Numbered from the stretch's first letter, positions 34,711-42,958 are shown. The stretch is 42,958 nucleotides of DNA from Pseudomonas kairouanensis (GCF_004682055.1 NZ_QUZU01000050.1:1-42958); one strand, 5' to 3'. The notes: generated by a model from the letters alone, not told the origin. Program-made: numbers and translations.

Positions 34711-36127
34711 TGCCACGGATCTTCTCGACAATGGCCGTGGTCGAGCTGTTCTCCACCAGGCCCAACACTTTAACCTTGCCGCCGTAGGCGCTGACGATAT
34801 CGGCACCGACCACTTGGTCAACCGAGTAGTCACCGCCCTTGACCAGCACGTCCGGCTTGACTTGGGCCAGCAGGTTTTCCGGGGTCGCTTCCGGGAAGCT
34901 GATCACCCAGTCCACCGCGCCCAGGCCGGCCAGCACCGCCATGCGACGGTCAACACTGTTGATCGGACGGCCCGGGCCTTTGAGGCGGCTGACCGAGGCG
35001 TCGTCGTTGACCGCGACGATCAGGCGATCGCCTTGGGCGCTGGCTTGCTCCAGGTAGGTCACATGGCCGGCATGCAGGATGTCGAAACAGCCATTGGTGA
35101 ACACGATGCTTTCGCCATGGGCGCGCGCATCGTCAATCGCCAGCAGCAATTGTTCGATGGTCAGCACACCGCGCTCGGAGCCTTCGGAGCGCTGGATCGC
35201 ACGGCGCAGTTCAGGCGCGCTGATGGCCGCAGTGCCCAACTTGCCCACCACGATGCCCGCCGCCAGGTTGGCCAGGGCCACGGCATGGGGCAGTTCTTCA
35301 CCGGCGGCGATGGACGCGGCCAGGGTGGAGATCACGGTGTCACCGGCACCGGTAACGTCGAACACTTCACGGGCCCGCGCCGGCAGGTGCATCGCCGGGT
35401 GGTCCGGACGCAGCAGGGTCATGCCATGCTCGCCACGGGTCACCAGCAGGGCGCCCAGGTCGAGGTCGGCCATCAGCGCAGCGCCCTTGCTCACCAGTTC
35501 GTGCTCATCGGCGCAACCGCCGACGATGGCTTCGAACTCGCTGAGGTTCGGGGTGATCAGGCTGGCTCCGCGATAAATCGAGAAGTCGCGGCCCTTGGGA
35601 TCGGCCAGCACAGGGATGCCCTTGGCCTTGGCAGCCTGGATCAGCGCCTGGTGATTCTTCAAGGCGCCTTTGCCGTAGTCGGACAACACCAGCACCTTGA
35701 TGCCTTCGAGCAGTTCGTCGACCTGGCCACTGAGGGCCAGGGCGTCGGTGGCGAAGGGTTCTTCGAAATCGATACGCAGCAATTGCTGGTGGCGGCTCAT
35801 GACCCGCAGCTTGACGATGGTCGGCTGGTGGGCAATGCGCTGGAACAGCGCGCGCACGCCGGCGCCGCGCAGGCTGTTGGCCAGGCTGTCGGCGGCTTCG
35901 TCGTCGCCGGTCACCCCCACCAGGGAGGCCGGGGCGCCGAGGGCGGCAATATTGAGGGCAACGTTGGCAGCGCCGCCTGGACGGTCTTCGATTTGCTCGA
36001 CCTTGACTACCGGTACCGGCGCCTCAGGGGAAATCCGTGAGGTACCACCATGCCAGTAACGGTCGAGCATGACATCGCCGACCACCAAGACAGGGGCTTG
36101 ATCGAATCGCGGCATGGACAACTTCAT
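34703..36127 (-). CDS. hldE: Bifunctional heptose kinase/adenylyltransferase HldE
   Basis: Makes ADP-D-glycero-heptose for the inner LPS core: phosphorylates heptose-7-phosphate at C1, then transfers AMP. The 474 residues contain a PfkB-type kinase (GGAANVALNIAALG near 52, catalytic VTGAGDTVISTL near 260) and a nucleotidyltransferase domain with TNGCFDILHAGHV (HxGH motif) near 345. The ATG at 36127 gives MKLSMPRFDQAPV, the usual Pseudomonas start; an in-frame TTG at 36145 is unlikely. No strong Shine-Dalgarno is seen. The epimerase gene follows with an 8-base overlap. Confidence 0.96.
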   Translation of the reverse strand: MKLSMPRFDQAPVLVVGDVMLDRYWHGGTSRISPEAPVPVVKVEQIEDRPGGAANVALNIAALGAPASLVGVTGDDEAADSLANSLRGAGVRALFQRIAHQPTIVKLRVMSRHQQLLRIDFEEPFATDALALSGQVDELLEGIKVLVLSDYGKGALKNHQALIQAAKAKGIPVLADPKGRDFSIYRGASLITPNLSEFEAIVGGCADEHELVSKGAALMADLDLGALLVTRGEHGMTLLRPDHPAMHLPARAREVFDVTGAGDTVISTLAASIAAGEELPHAVALANLAAGIVVGKLGTAAISAPELRRAIQRSEGSERGVLTIEQLLLAIDDARAHGESIVFTNGCFDILHAGHVTYLEQASAQGDRLIVAVNDDASVSRLKGPGRPINSVDRRMAVLAGLGAVDWVISFPEATPENLLAQVKPDVLVKGGDYSVDQVVGADIVSAYGGKVKVLGLVENSSTTAIVEKIRGND

Positions 36128-36161
36128 GGAGCAACCCACATACAAAATGAACAGGGGCGCG

Positions 36162-36167
36162 ATATTA
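36162..36167 (-). promoter_or_regulatory. Extended -10 box for hldE
   Basis: On the minus strand TGCTAATAT, an extended -10 (TGn plus TAATAT), lies 35 bases ahead of the hldE ATG. No clear -35 is present at 17 bases. Confidence 0.45.
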
Positions 36168-36230
36168 GCACAGGGTGAGCGCTGCCTAGTTCCAGAGCTT
36201 TATCTGTAAGACATCGGGCCACGCAACTGA

Positions 36231-36839
36231 TCACTTTTTAAACAAAGCGGCCAGAATATGCTCCACGGCGTCCTTAAGTTGGACCTCGTCGGTATTGATC
36301 ACGCAGTCTGCGTTGACCGGCGCCTCATAGGGGCTGTCTAGGCCGGTGAACGCTTTGATGCGCCCTTCCAGCGCCAGGCGGTAAAGCCCCTTAGGGTCGC
36401 GCCGCGCGCACACGTCGAACGGCGTGCTGATGTAGACCTCAAAGAATTGCTCCGGCCCGAACAATGCCCTGGCGGTTGCCCGATCGAGGCGAAACGGCGA
36501 AATGGCTGAGACGATCACGATCAAACCCGCATCCACCATCAACCGCGCCACTTCGCCGATACGCCGGATGTTCTCCTTGCGCGCCGCATCTGTCATGCCC
36601 AGGTCATTGCACAAACCCGTGCGCAGGTTATCGCCGTCGAGTACGAAGGTGTGCCGGCCCTGTTCGTTGAGTTGCACCTCCAGGGCATTGGCCAACGTCG
36701 ACTTGCCCGAACCGGACAACCCGGTAAGCCACAGGCAGCAGGGTTGCTGCTGTTTGAGCGCGGCCCGTGCAGCCACCGACAGGGACAAGGCGAAGGGGCG
36801 GATCGAAGCCGAAGCGGCAGACAGCGACTGGCTATTCAT
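36231..36839 (-). CDS. cysC: Adenylyl-sulfate (APS) kinase
   Basis: Phosphorylates APS to PAPS, the activated sulfate. The 202-residue protein has the P-loop GLSGSGKST at 40-48, LDGDNLRTGLCNDLG (APS site) near 76, and FEVYISTPFDVCARRDPKGLY with the conserved DPKGLY near 150. The ATG at 36839 overlaps the end of the sulfotransferase gene by 8 bases, so both are co-translated. In Pseudomonas the APS kinase of sulfur assimilation is normally the CysC domain fused to CysN; a free-standing CysC beside a sulfotransferase suggests a dedicated PAPS supply. It could alternatively back up assimilation. Confidence 0.95.
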   Translation of the reverse strand: MNSQSLSAASASIRPFALSLSVAARAALKQQQPCCLWLTGLSGSGKSTLANALEVQLNEQGRHTFVLDGDNLRTGLCNDLGMTDAARKENIRRIGEVARLMVDAGLIVIVSAISPFRLDRATARALFGPEQFFEVYISTPFDVCARRDPKGLYRLALEGRIKAFTGLDSPYEAPVNADCVINTDEVQLKDAVEHILAALFKK

Positions 36840-37536
36840 AACCCAGGACCTCGTAGTCACGTTGATAGGCACGCCTGACCAGGCGGCGCGTGCGCAGGGT
36901 GCAAAAGTCCCTGACCGGTTCGCTGCGCCGCTCCAGGGAAACATTCAAATGTGGCAGGGAGGTGTCCACGCCCAGGCGCTCGCACAGATGCTGGAAGTCT
37001 TGCTGCAACGACTCCTGGCGCCCAAGAAAGTCCATGGCCATCTGGCCCATGTGGTCGACCAGAAAGTCGGTCTGGGGCGCAAAGTGCAACTGGCGACGCA
37101 GGTTGTCCGGGTGCAGCCAGCCGGAAACGAAGTGGTCGAAGTCGCGGTAATGGGCCACCAGCGCCTGGGCTTGCAGGTCACGCTCGCCCATTGTGTTGTT
37201 GCGCAGGTACGCGTACGCCGAGTAGGCGCGCTCCAGCGGGTCACGCACGAAGGCAAACTTGAAACTGCGCGCGCAGTGCCGGGGAAACTGCTGTTCGTAC
37301 CAGTAATACGGCAAGTGACCCGGCCAGCGGCCGTCGAGCAGCGCCGAACAGACACTGCTGCCGGCGCACTTGGGGACATGGATAAACACGCAGTTATGCC
37401 GCTCGAACGCCGACGGCAGCATGGTGAGTGCCGACAGGGATTTGTTCACCGCCTGGCGATCCACCACCGACAAACGCCCCAGCAAGAACACCCGCTGAGG
37501 TTTGGGAAGAAGCTTCCAGAACAGACGTTGCAACAT
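36832..37536 (-). CDS. Sulfotransferase family 2 protein
   Basis: Likely transfers sulfate from PAPS to a surface carbohydrate. The 234-residue protein has the 5'-phosphosulfate binding loop VFIHVPKCAGSS (Lys and Ser contacts near 54-61) and the 3'-phosphate motif FAFVRDPLERAYSAY near 94-108, both typical of carbohydrate sulfotransferases. No transmembrane segment is obvious, so it would act in the cytoplasm on LPS precursors. The ATG at 37536 (MLQRLFWKLL) is chosen; a GTG at 37548 is the alternative, and neither has a strong Shine-Dalgarno. The cysC start lies inside its last codons. msbA lies 152 bases upstream behind a terminator, so this pair may have its own promoter. Confidence 0.85.
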   Translation of the reverse strand: MLQRLFWKLLPKPQRVFLLGRLSVVDRQAVNKSLSALTMLPSAFERHNCVFIHVPKCAGSSVCSALLDGRWPGHLPYYWYEQQFPRHCARSFKFAFVRDPLERAYSAYAYLRNNTMGERDLQAQALVAHYRDFDHFVSGWLHPDNLRRQLHFAPQTDFLVDHMGQMAMDFLGRQESLQQDFQHLCERLGVDTSLPHLNVSLERRSEPVRDFCTLRTRRLVRRAYQRDYEVLGYE

Positions 37537-37654
37537 TCCATTACCCACGCAAGAAGGTTAGCCCTCTCGTTCGTCATTCGAATCGAGAAGGCCAACATAG
37601 CAAACGATAGGCAGCGAACTATTTAGCTTTGGTCAAGCCTGTAAGGGGCTCGAT

Positions 37655-37684
37655 ACAAAAAACGGGGCGCATTGCGCGCCCCGT
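37655..37684 (-). terminator. Rho-independent terminator of the waaL-msbA unit
   Basis: On the minus strand ACGGGGCGC and GCGCCCCGT pair around a short loop and are followed by TTTTTT. It lies just after the msbA stop at 37689. Confidence 0.85.
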
Positions 37685-37688
37685 CCTG

Positions 37689-39497
37689 TCAGGTGATGTT
37701 GGCCGTTGCCGGCTCATCCAACCCCATGGCGTGCAGGCGCGAGTAATAGCCCCCCATCGCCAGCAGTTCAACATGTGTACCACGCTCGACAATTTCGCCG
37801 TGATCCATCACCAGGATCAGGTCGGCTTTCTCGATGGTGGACAGGCGGTGGGCAATCACCAGGGTGGTGCGGCCCTTCATGACCTTGTCCAGCGCTGCCT
37901 GGATATGACGTTCAGACTCGGTATCGAGCGCCGAGGTCGCTTCGTCCAGGATCAACAGCGGGGCATTTTTCAGCAGTGCACGGGCGATAGCCAAGCGCTG
38001 GCGCTGGCCGCCGGACAACAGCACGCCGTTTTCACCGACTTCGGTGTCCAGGCCTTTGGGCAGCTCGGCGATGAAGTCCATGGCATAGGCGTCTGCGGCG
38101 GCTTTTTCGACGTCTGCACGCGGCGCACCGGCCAGGTCGCCGTAGGCGATGTTGTTGGCCACGGTGTCGTTGAACAGCGTCACATGCTGGGTCACCTGGG
38201 CCACGTGCCGGCGCAGGTTGCGCAGGCGGTAGTCCTCGATCTCCACGTCATCGAGCAATATTTGGCCGGTTTCATGGTGATAGAACCGGGGAATCAGCGC
38301 AGCCAGGGTGGACTTGCCACTGCCCGAGCGCCCGACCAGCGCCACCATCTGGCCCGGCGCGGCGGTGAAGCTGATGTTCTTGAGCACTTCGCGCTCGGTG
38401 CCGGGGTAGGTGAAGCTCAGGTTGCGCACGTCCAGGCGGCCGCTGACCCGGTCTTTTTCGACGGTGCCCGTGTCCACTTCTGGCTCGACGTCCAGTTGCT
38501 CGAAGATGCTTTCGGCACCGGCGACGCCCTTCTGGATGGTCGAACTGACTTCCGACAGCTGACGGATCGGCTTGGGCAGCAGGCCCGCCGCCGTGATGTA
38601 GGCCACCAGGTCACCGGCAGTCGCATCGCCGCGCAGGAACAGCACCAGGAACATCAACGCCGCCATGGCGGTGTAGATCACCAGTTGCAGCATGGGGGTG
38701 TAGACCGCACCGGTCTTGGTCATGCGCATCTGTTTTTCGGTGTTGCTCATGCTGGCCTTGGCAAAGCGCTGCTCTTCGTAGGTTTCCCCACCGAAGCTGC
38801 GCACCACGCGGTAGCCCTGGATCGTCTCCGAGGCCACGTGGGTCACATCGCCCATTGCCACCTGGATTTTCTTGCTTTGCTTGCGGAATTTCTTGCTGGT
38901 GCTGCCCACCATCATGGCGATGACCGGCAGGATCGCCAGCATCACCAGGGTCAGCTTCCAGTTCATCCACAGCAGGTAGCCGAACAGGAACACCACCGTC
39001 AGGCCTTCACGAATCACCACCTTGATCGCATCGGTGGCGGCGCCGGTGACCATGGTCACGTTGAAGGTGATGCGCGAGATCAGGTGCCCGGAGCTGTGGG
39101 TGTCGAAATAGCGGTTGGGCAGTACCAACAGCTTGTTGAACAGCTGCACCCGCAGGTCGTGGACCAGCCCCAGGGAGACTTTGGCCAGGTAGTAGTTGCC
39201 CAGAAACGACCCCAGCCCCTGCCACGCGGCGATCAACACGATCAACAGCGGCACGGCCATCAGCAGTTTCAGGTCCTTGAGGTAGGGGACGCTGGGGAAA
39301 AACACCACGTCCGGGTTGCTCAGGCCATCAACGAAGTATTTGAGAATCCCGGCCAGCATGGGCTGGGTGGACGCGAAAATCACGAAACCGACGATGCTCA
39401 CCAGGAACATGCCGATATACGGCTTCACATAGCCCAGCAGCCTGAAATAAATTTTCAGGCTGGATTCCTGTTCCGCTTTAGGCGGTGCATCACTCAT
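37689..39497 (-). CDS. msbA: Lipid A/core LPS flippase MsbA
   Basis: Homodimeric ABC exporter that flips lipid A-core across the inner membrane. The 602 residues comprise a six-helix transmembrane domain (residues about 20-310) and a nucleotide-binding domain: Walker A GRSGSGKST, Q-loop region, signature LSGGQRQRLAIARAL, Walker B LLILDEATSALD and H-loop VIAHRLST. The ATG at 39497 gives MSDAPPKAEQ; an in-frame GTG at 39509 overlaps the waaL stop as GTGA and is possible. It follows waaL directly, so the two form one unit, and a terminator ends it at 37655. Confidence 0.96.
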   Translation of the reverse strand: MSDAPPKAEQESSLKIYFRLLGYVKPYIGMFLVSIVGFVIFASTQPMLAGILKYFVDGLSNPDVVFFPSVPYLKDLKLLMAVPLLIVLIAAWQGLGSFLGNYYLAKVSLGLVHDLRVQLFNKLLVLPNRYFDTHSSGHLISRITFNVTMVTGAATDAIKVVIREGLTVVFLFGYLLWMNWKLTLVMLAILPVIAMMVGSTSKKFRKQSKKIQVAMGDVTHVASETIQGYRVVRSFGGETYEEQRFAKASMSNTEKQMRMTKTGAVYTPMLQLVIYTAMAALMFLVLFLRGDATAGDLVAYITAAGLLPKPIRQLSEVSSTIQKGVAGAESIFEQLDVEPEVDTGTVEKDRVSGRLDVRNLSFTYPGTEREVLKNISFTAAPGQMVALVGRSGSGKSTLAALIPRFYHHETGQILLDDVEIEDYRLRNLRRHVAQVTQHVTLFNDTVANNIAYGDLAGAPRADVEKAAADAYAMDFIAELPKGLDTEVGENGVLLSGGQRQRLAIARALLKNAPLLILDEATSALDTESERHIQAALDKVMKGRTTLVIAHRLSTIEKADLILVMDHGEIVERGTHVELLAMGGYYSRLHAMGLDEPATANIT

Positions 39498-39505
39498 TGT
39501 TGAGC

Positions 39506-40684
39506 TCACTGATTAGGTAGGACGGCAACTTTATCACAAGCGCCAGGTTTGGCCCGAGCCCAGACCAACACACTGGCCAGCGCGACCGGTAGCCACGAGA
39601 TGAACCACTCGGCCCGCGGGGTGCCGGTCAGGCTCGCCGCATCGAACTGCATGGCCAGGAACGAGAACACCCACATGCCGATGATGCCCTTGCCGTAGAG
39701 CGTGTCGCGGGCTTTCCAGGCTTGCCACAGCACGCCGAACCACAAACCGCACCACAGCAGTAGACCCGGCAGGCCCAGTTCGATAGCGACGTGGGTGAAC
39801 AGGTTATGGGAATGATCAAAATAGAGGCCTTCGGCAAACACTTTGTAGTCACCGCCCAACCCCAGGCCGGTCCAAGGGCGCTCAGAAATCATCTGCAGGG
39901 CGGCCATGAATATCTGTGGTCGGTAGGAAACGCCACGGGCCAGCATCAGCGATTGCATGGCGAAGAACACCGCCAGCGCCGCCACCACCGCACCGATGGC
40001 AAGTACAGCGGTACGCCGATCACGGCACCAGGCAGGCATGGCCACCACCGTCAGCAGCAATGCAACTGCAGCGCCACGGCTTTGGCTCAGCACCACGAAC
40101 AGGCCCAGGAACCCGACGGACAGCACCCACCCCACCTGCATCCAACGACCACGCGGCACCCAGTGCAGTAACCAGACCGCTGCCAGGCCAATCACATAGG
40201 CGCCCAAGATCGGGTGCGCCAATTGACCCAGGCCTTCAAGGCGGGCAGACCAGGGGTTGTGCTCCACACCGTAGAACTTGATGATCGCCACCAGCGACGA
40301 CAAGGCCAGCCCAAAGCCGCCCCATTGCATCACGCGGATCACCCGTTCGCTTTGACCGTTAGCCAGCACGGGGAAAAACAGCAGGAACACACCGATATAG
40401 AGCAGGCGCTTGGTCTCACGCGAAGGGTCTTCGGTATTGGTCCACGACAAGCTGACCAACCCCCAGACCGCCAGTAGGCCGATCATCAGAAAAGTCCAAC
40501 GCTGCTGGCGCCAAACCTCCTTGAGCCGCTCACGGGCCGACCAGGCGAACACCATGGCCGGCAGCCAGAGAAACAGCGTCAAGCCTTGTTGATAAATCTT
40601 GTTGGTTGGCGCGAAGGCGATAGCCAATAAAAACCAAAGCAACCCAAAACACATCCACCCTTGCGCCCAACGACTTGCTTGCAT
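39506..40684 (-). CDS. waaL: O-antigen ligase family protein
   Basis: Polytopic inner-membrane enzyme that joins O-antigen from undecaprenyl diphosphate to lipid A-core in the periplasm. The 392 residues contain about ten to twelve transmembrane segments and one large periplasmic loop. The Wzy_C-type markers are SQSRGAAVALLL near residue 205 and the conserved His in DHSHNLFTHVAIELGLPG near 290. The ATG at 40684 follows AGGAGCGGGTG. The stop is 9 bases before the msbA start. It could alternatively be a polymerase (Wzy), but its position beside msbA and waaA-type genes favours ligase. Confidence 0.85.
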   Translation of the reverse strand: MQASRWAQGWMCFGLLWFLLAIAFAPTNKIYQQGLTLFLWLPAMVFAWSARERLKEVWRQQRWTFLMIGLLAVWGLVSLSWTNTEDPSRETKRLLYIGVFLLFFPVLANGQSERVIRVMQWGGFGLALSSLVAIIKFYGVEHNPWSARLEGLGQLAHPILGAYVIGLAAVWLLHWVPRGRWMQVGWVLSVGFLGLFVVLSQSRGAAVALLLTVVAMPAWCRDRRTAVLAIGAVVAALAVFFAMQSLMLARGVSYRPQIFMAALQMISERPWTGLGLGGDYKVFAEGLYFDHSHNLFTHVAIELGLPGLLLWCGLWFGVLWQAWKARDTLYGKGIIGMWVFSFLAMQFDAASLTGTPRAEWFISWLPVALASVLVWARAKPGACDKVAVLPNQ

Positions 40685-40726
40685 CACCCGCTCCTAATAC
40701 GGCTAACCTGCCAACCCGGCATGGTT

Positions 40727-40740
40727 AAAGTTCTAACTTT
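40727..40740. promoter_or_regulatory. Palindrome in the divergent waaL/kinase-like promoter region
   Basis: AAAGTTCTAACTTT: two six-base arms, AAAGTT and AACTTT, around CT. The 108 bases between the divergent starts contain no other strong motif, so it could be an operator, but it may be chance. Confidence 0.35.
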
Positions 40741-40792
40741 TCGGCATCATTGCCGATCACTGCGCCCGCGACTTCCACAAGGCTTTTCGACG

Positions 40793-41398
40793 ATGCAATG
40801 CTCAAGGCTTCCCCAAGCCGCTTTAAATACGATGATTGCCGACGCCAGAATCCTGGAGAAGGACAGCTACGGCCCCAAAGTCTACCTGCTGACGGACGGG
40901 AACATTCTTAAACTGTTTCGCCGCAAACGGTTTTTTTCATCTGCCCTGTTTCGCCCGTACTCCAAGCGCTTCATCGACAACGCGCTTGAACTGCAAAAAC
41001 GCGGCATTCCCACCCTGACCGTCCTTGCAAGCTATCAGTTGGACGCACCCGGCATGACAGCCGTGCTGTACCGTCCGTTGCCGGGCGAGACCCTGCGCCA
41101 GCTGTCCAACCAGGAAGGCTTCGACTGGCAGCACAACCTTGAACCGCTGGTGGCACTGATTCGCCGGTTGCATGAAGCGGGCATCTACTTCCGCTCACTG
41201 CACCTGGGCAATGTGGTGGTGACACCCGACAACCAGATGGGCTTGATTGACGTGGCAGACATGCGCTTTTTGCGCGCCCCGCTGAGCCCGGCACTGGTCA
41301 GGCGTAACCTGCAGCACTTCGCCCGCTATATTGCGCGCGAGAAGCTGAACGAACGCTTTCCAATGCAGGCACTGGAGCAAGCGCTGCTACCGGGTTGA
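40793..41398 (+). CDS. LPS-kinase-like (kinase-fold) protein with altered catalytic loop
   Basis: 201 residues resembling LPS core or toluene-tolerance kinase-like proteins of Pseudomonas. Kinase-fold elements: ATP-site Lys in NILKLF (Lys40), the acidic helix, then a catalytic-loop-like FRSLHLGNVVV (135-143) and the metal-ligand region LIDVADMRF (Asp153). In WaaP- and APH-type kinases the loop reads HGDLHxxN; here Ser135 stands where Asp is expected, while His137 and Asn140 are kept. The protein is short, about two-thirds of a full kinase. AAGG precedes the ATG at 40793. It is divergent from waaL, and its last 12 bases overlap the following gene. Confidence 0.6.
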   Translation: MQCSRLPQAALNTMIADARILEKDSYGPKVYLLTDGNILKLFRRKRFFSSALFRPYSKRFIDNALELQKRGIPTLTVLASYQLDAPGMTAVLYRPLPGETLRQLSNQEGFDWQHNLEPLVALIRRLHEAGIYFRSLHLGNVVVTPDNQMGLIDVADMRFLRAPLSPALVRRNLQHFARYIAREKLNERFPMQALEQALLPG

Positions 41399-42472
41399 TA
41401 GCAGCTGACGGGCTGTGGTGGTGAAATCCTGCCAGGCCTGTTCCGGCGCCAAGGCCTCTGACTGAGCAGCCACCACGGCGCCGGCATCCGCGCAAAAGGC
41501 GCGCTCCAGCAATTGCGCCCACGCCTGGACGTCATCGACCGGCGCGTACCAGCCGGTGTCGGCCAATTGCTCGCGAAACACCGCCAGCTCGCTGGTCAAC
41601 ACCGGCACCCCGGCCATGACCGCCTCTTGCAGCACCAACCCCAGGCCCTCCGACGACGACGGAATCGCCATCCAGTCGAACGCACGATACAAGCTCGCCG
41701 CTTCGTCCAAATGCCCAGGCAGGAACACCTTGCCCTGTAACCCCAAGCCTTCGATCTGCGCCTCAAGGGCTGCGCGCCCCTCTCCCTCGCCCACGATCAC
41801 CAGCCGTGAACCAGGCCGTTGCACCAAAACACGGGCAAAGGCGTCCAGCAAACAGGCGAACCCCTTGCTGTCCACCAACCGGCCCACGGCCCCCACTACC
41901 GGCCCATCGCCGGGGGATACGCCCAGTCGCGCACGCGCCTGGTCACGGGGCAGCATCGCGGCGCGAAAAGCATCTGGGTCGAAGGCGCTGCGCAGCACGG
42001 CTACCGGCCGCTGCAAACCTTGTTGCAGCGACGCGGCCAGGGTTTGGGACACCGCCGCCACGGTCAGCCGGGCCTCTGAAAACTGTGCGAACAACTGCCG
42101 ATCAGTGCTACGCAGGCGCGTCTCACCATGAAACAACACCACGGCCCGCACTTCGGGCAAGGCCTTGAGCACCGGCAGCAGCGCCCGCGCAACGCCGATG
42201 CCATCGAGCAGCACCACCTTGACGTCCAGCGGCAGGGCCCGGCTAAACCGCGCGTGCATGCGTGGAATCAGCAATTTCCACAGGTGACGGCCCTTGAGTT
42301 GGGCGGACGAGAGCTTCCACTCGACCGCCTCTTCACCCTCTTGCGCACCACCCTGCAGCAACCAGTGATAAACCGGTGCACCGCAATCGAAACTGGCAAG
42401 CACTTGCCGATGAACCTTCTGCACTGAAGCAAATGCAGCGCCACCGGCCCACATGATGTTAAGGATGCTCAT
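41387..42472 (-). CDS. Glycosyltransferase family 4 protein
   Basis: 361 residues of GT-B fold, retaining GT4 type. The C-terminal domain has GEGEGRAALEAQI, then the donor-site pattern PSSSEGLGLVLQEAVMAGVPVL with the two Glu of the E-x7-E motif. The N-terminal domain has the usual GGAAFASVQKVHRQV. It probably adds a sugar to LPS core or a surface polysaccharide; donor and acceptor cannot be told. The start at 42472 lacks a strong Shine-Dalgarno (AAGG about 15 bases ahead). Its 3' end overlaps the kinase-like gene by 12 bases. Confidence 0.9.
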   Translation of the reverse strand: MSILNIMWAGGAAFASVQKVHRQVLASFDCGAPVYHWLLQGGAQEGEEAVEWKLSSAQLKGRHLWKLLIPRMHARFSRALPLDVKVVLLDGIGVARALLPVLKALPEVRAVVLFHGETRLRSTDRQLFAQFSEARLTVAAVSQTLAASLQQGLQRPVAVLRSAFDPDAFRAAMLPRDQARARLGVSPGDGPVVGAVGRLVDSKGFACLLDAFARVLVQRPGSRLVIVGEGEGRAALEAQIEGLGLQGKVFLPGHLDEAASLYRAFDWMAIPSSSEGLGLVLQEAVMAGVPVLTSELAVFREQLADTGWYAPVDDVQAWAQLLERAFCADAGAVVAAQSEALAPEQAWQDFTTTARQLLSTR

Positions 42473-42523
42473 TGACGGATAACGACCTTCTGCGACGTTC
42501 TGGAGGCGTGGGGGGTGAAACGT

Positions 42524-42958
42524 TCAATCGATAAACCAGCCAATGCCGATGCCCACCAACAGCATCACCACCAGCTTGATCCGCTCACGCCGCTTGCGCC
42601 GTGCCTTGTTCAAGCGCTCGGCCGACGTCGACACGTGCAAACCAAAACCGGTATGCAGCACCGCATCCCCCTCAAGGGTCACGGCCGTCAAGTTCAACTC
42701 GGCATAACGCCGGGACAACCCCTTCTCCCCCTCGAACCCCGCATAAGGGGCACATAAGGCGTACTCCCTGAGCCGCCGTAAACCGGGGTTCAGGGAAAAT
42801 GCCTGCCACTCCGGCTTATCGGAAATCAGTGGGTAACAGGGCACCGCGCCAATGAGTTCACGCGGCCCCAGGCGGATATAAGGGCTGTGTACCTGTAAAT
42901 CGTAGACAAAGTTACGCAGCCACACCTGAAGAATATCCGGGCGCAATTCCAGAACCGT
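42524..42958 (-). CDS. Partial LPS-associated protein, C-terminal part
   Basis: The frame is open from the window edge to a TGA at 42524-42526, giving the last 144 residues. It ends with a basic stretch (NKARRKRRERIKL) and one hydrophobic segment (LVVMLLVGIGIGWFI), so a C-terminal membrane anchor is likely. The body has LRNFVYDLQVHSP and LRRYAELNLTAV-like helices and GDAVLHTGFGLHVS. I do not recognise the family firmly; location 51 bases ahead of a GT4 gene, in an LPS locus, suggests a glycosyltransferase or a related enzyme. Confidence 0.5.
   Translation of the reverse strand, partial: TVLELRPDILQVWLRNFVYDLQVHSPYIRLGPRELIGAVPCYPLISDKPEWQAFSLNPGLRRLREYALCAPYAGFEGEKGLSRRYAELNLTAVTLEGDAVLHTGFGLHVSTSAERLNKARRKRRERIKLVVMLLVGIGIGWFID

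Noticed and set aside
37629..39503. 624-codon plus-strand reading frame opposite msbA
   Set aside because: Antisense shadow of msbA.

Overview
The window is a stretch of core chromosome from a Pseudomonas of the fluorescens group. Three things point there: the protein sequences read as Pseudomonas orthologues, the gene order follows the P. aeruginosa block from about queG to waaL (recalled, not searched), and the intergenic spaces carry palindromic REP doublets typical of P. fluorescens genomes. There are 37 protein-coding genes or gene ends, one TPP riboswitch, one toxin-gene remnant, no tRNA, rRNA or CRISPR, and no complete mobile element.

Layout. Positions 1-3634 hold the start of nnr, then queG (tRNA queuosine), a TRIC-type channel gene, orn (oligoribonuclease) and rsgA (ribosome-assembly GTPase). 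Positions 3635-4234 are an accessory scar: a long imperfect palindrome, a truncated MazF/PemK-like ORF, a REP doublet and the motAB terminator. Then come motB-motA behind a clear FliA-type promoter, an HDOD gene, rhdA and psd. Next are serB, the divergent smp/ahpA gene and a PqiC-like lipoprotein gene. Positions 13663-21726 are a long minus-strand run, nudF - yqiB-like - cpdA - yqiA - parE - esterase-like gene - parC, whose first part matches the E. coli nudF-parE order. A DUF3298 lipoprotein gene, cytX and thiC follow. thiC lies behind a TPP riboswitch, and cytX probably shares that transcript.

From 26404 the window becomes envelope-oriented: a tolC-family gene, waaA, a LysR regulator divergent from an SMR transporter, and a three-gene plus-strand cassette (FAD oxidoreductase, aldo/keto reductase, Nudix-like protein). 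Then comes the LPS core locus: a nucleotide-sugar epimerase gene, hldE, cysC, a sulfotransferase gene, msbA and waaL, all minus strand. The window ends with an atypical LPS-kinase-like gene, a GT4 glycosyltransferase and the end of another LPS-type gene.

The least ordinary parts are: (i) a free-standing APS kinase translationally coupled to a sulfotransferase inside the LPS locus, suggesting sulfated surface glycan; (ii) a kinase-fold protein whose catalytic Asp appears replaced by Ser; (iii) a Nudix-like protein with an expanded Nudix box, coupled to two oxidoreductases; (iv) the palindrome and toxin remnant behind rsgA; and (v) chimeric or expanded REP doublets. All are read by eye; no similarity search or folding was run.
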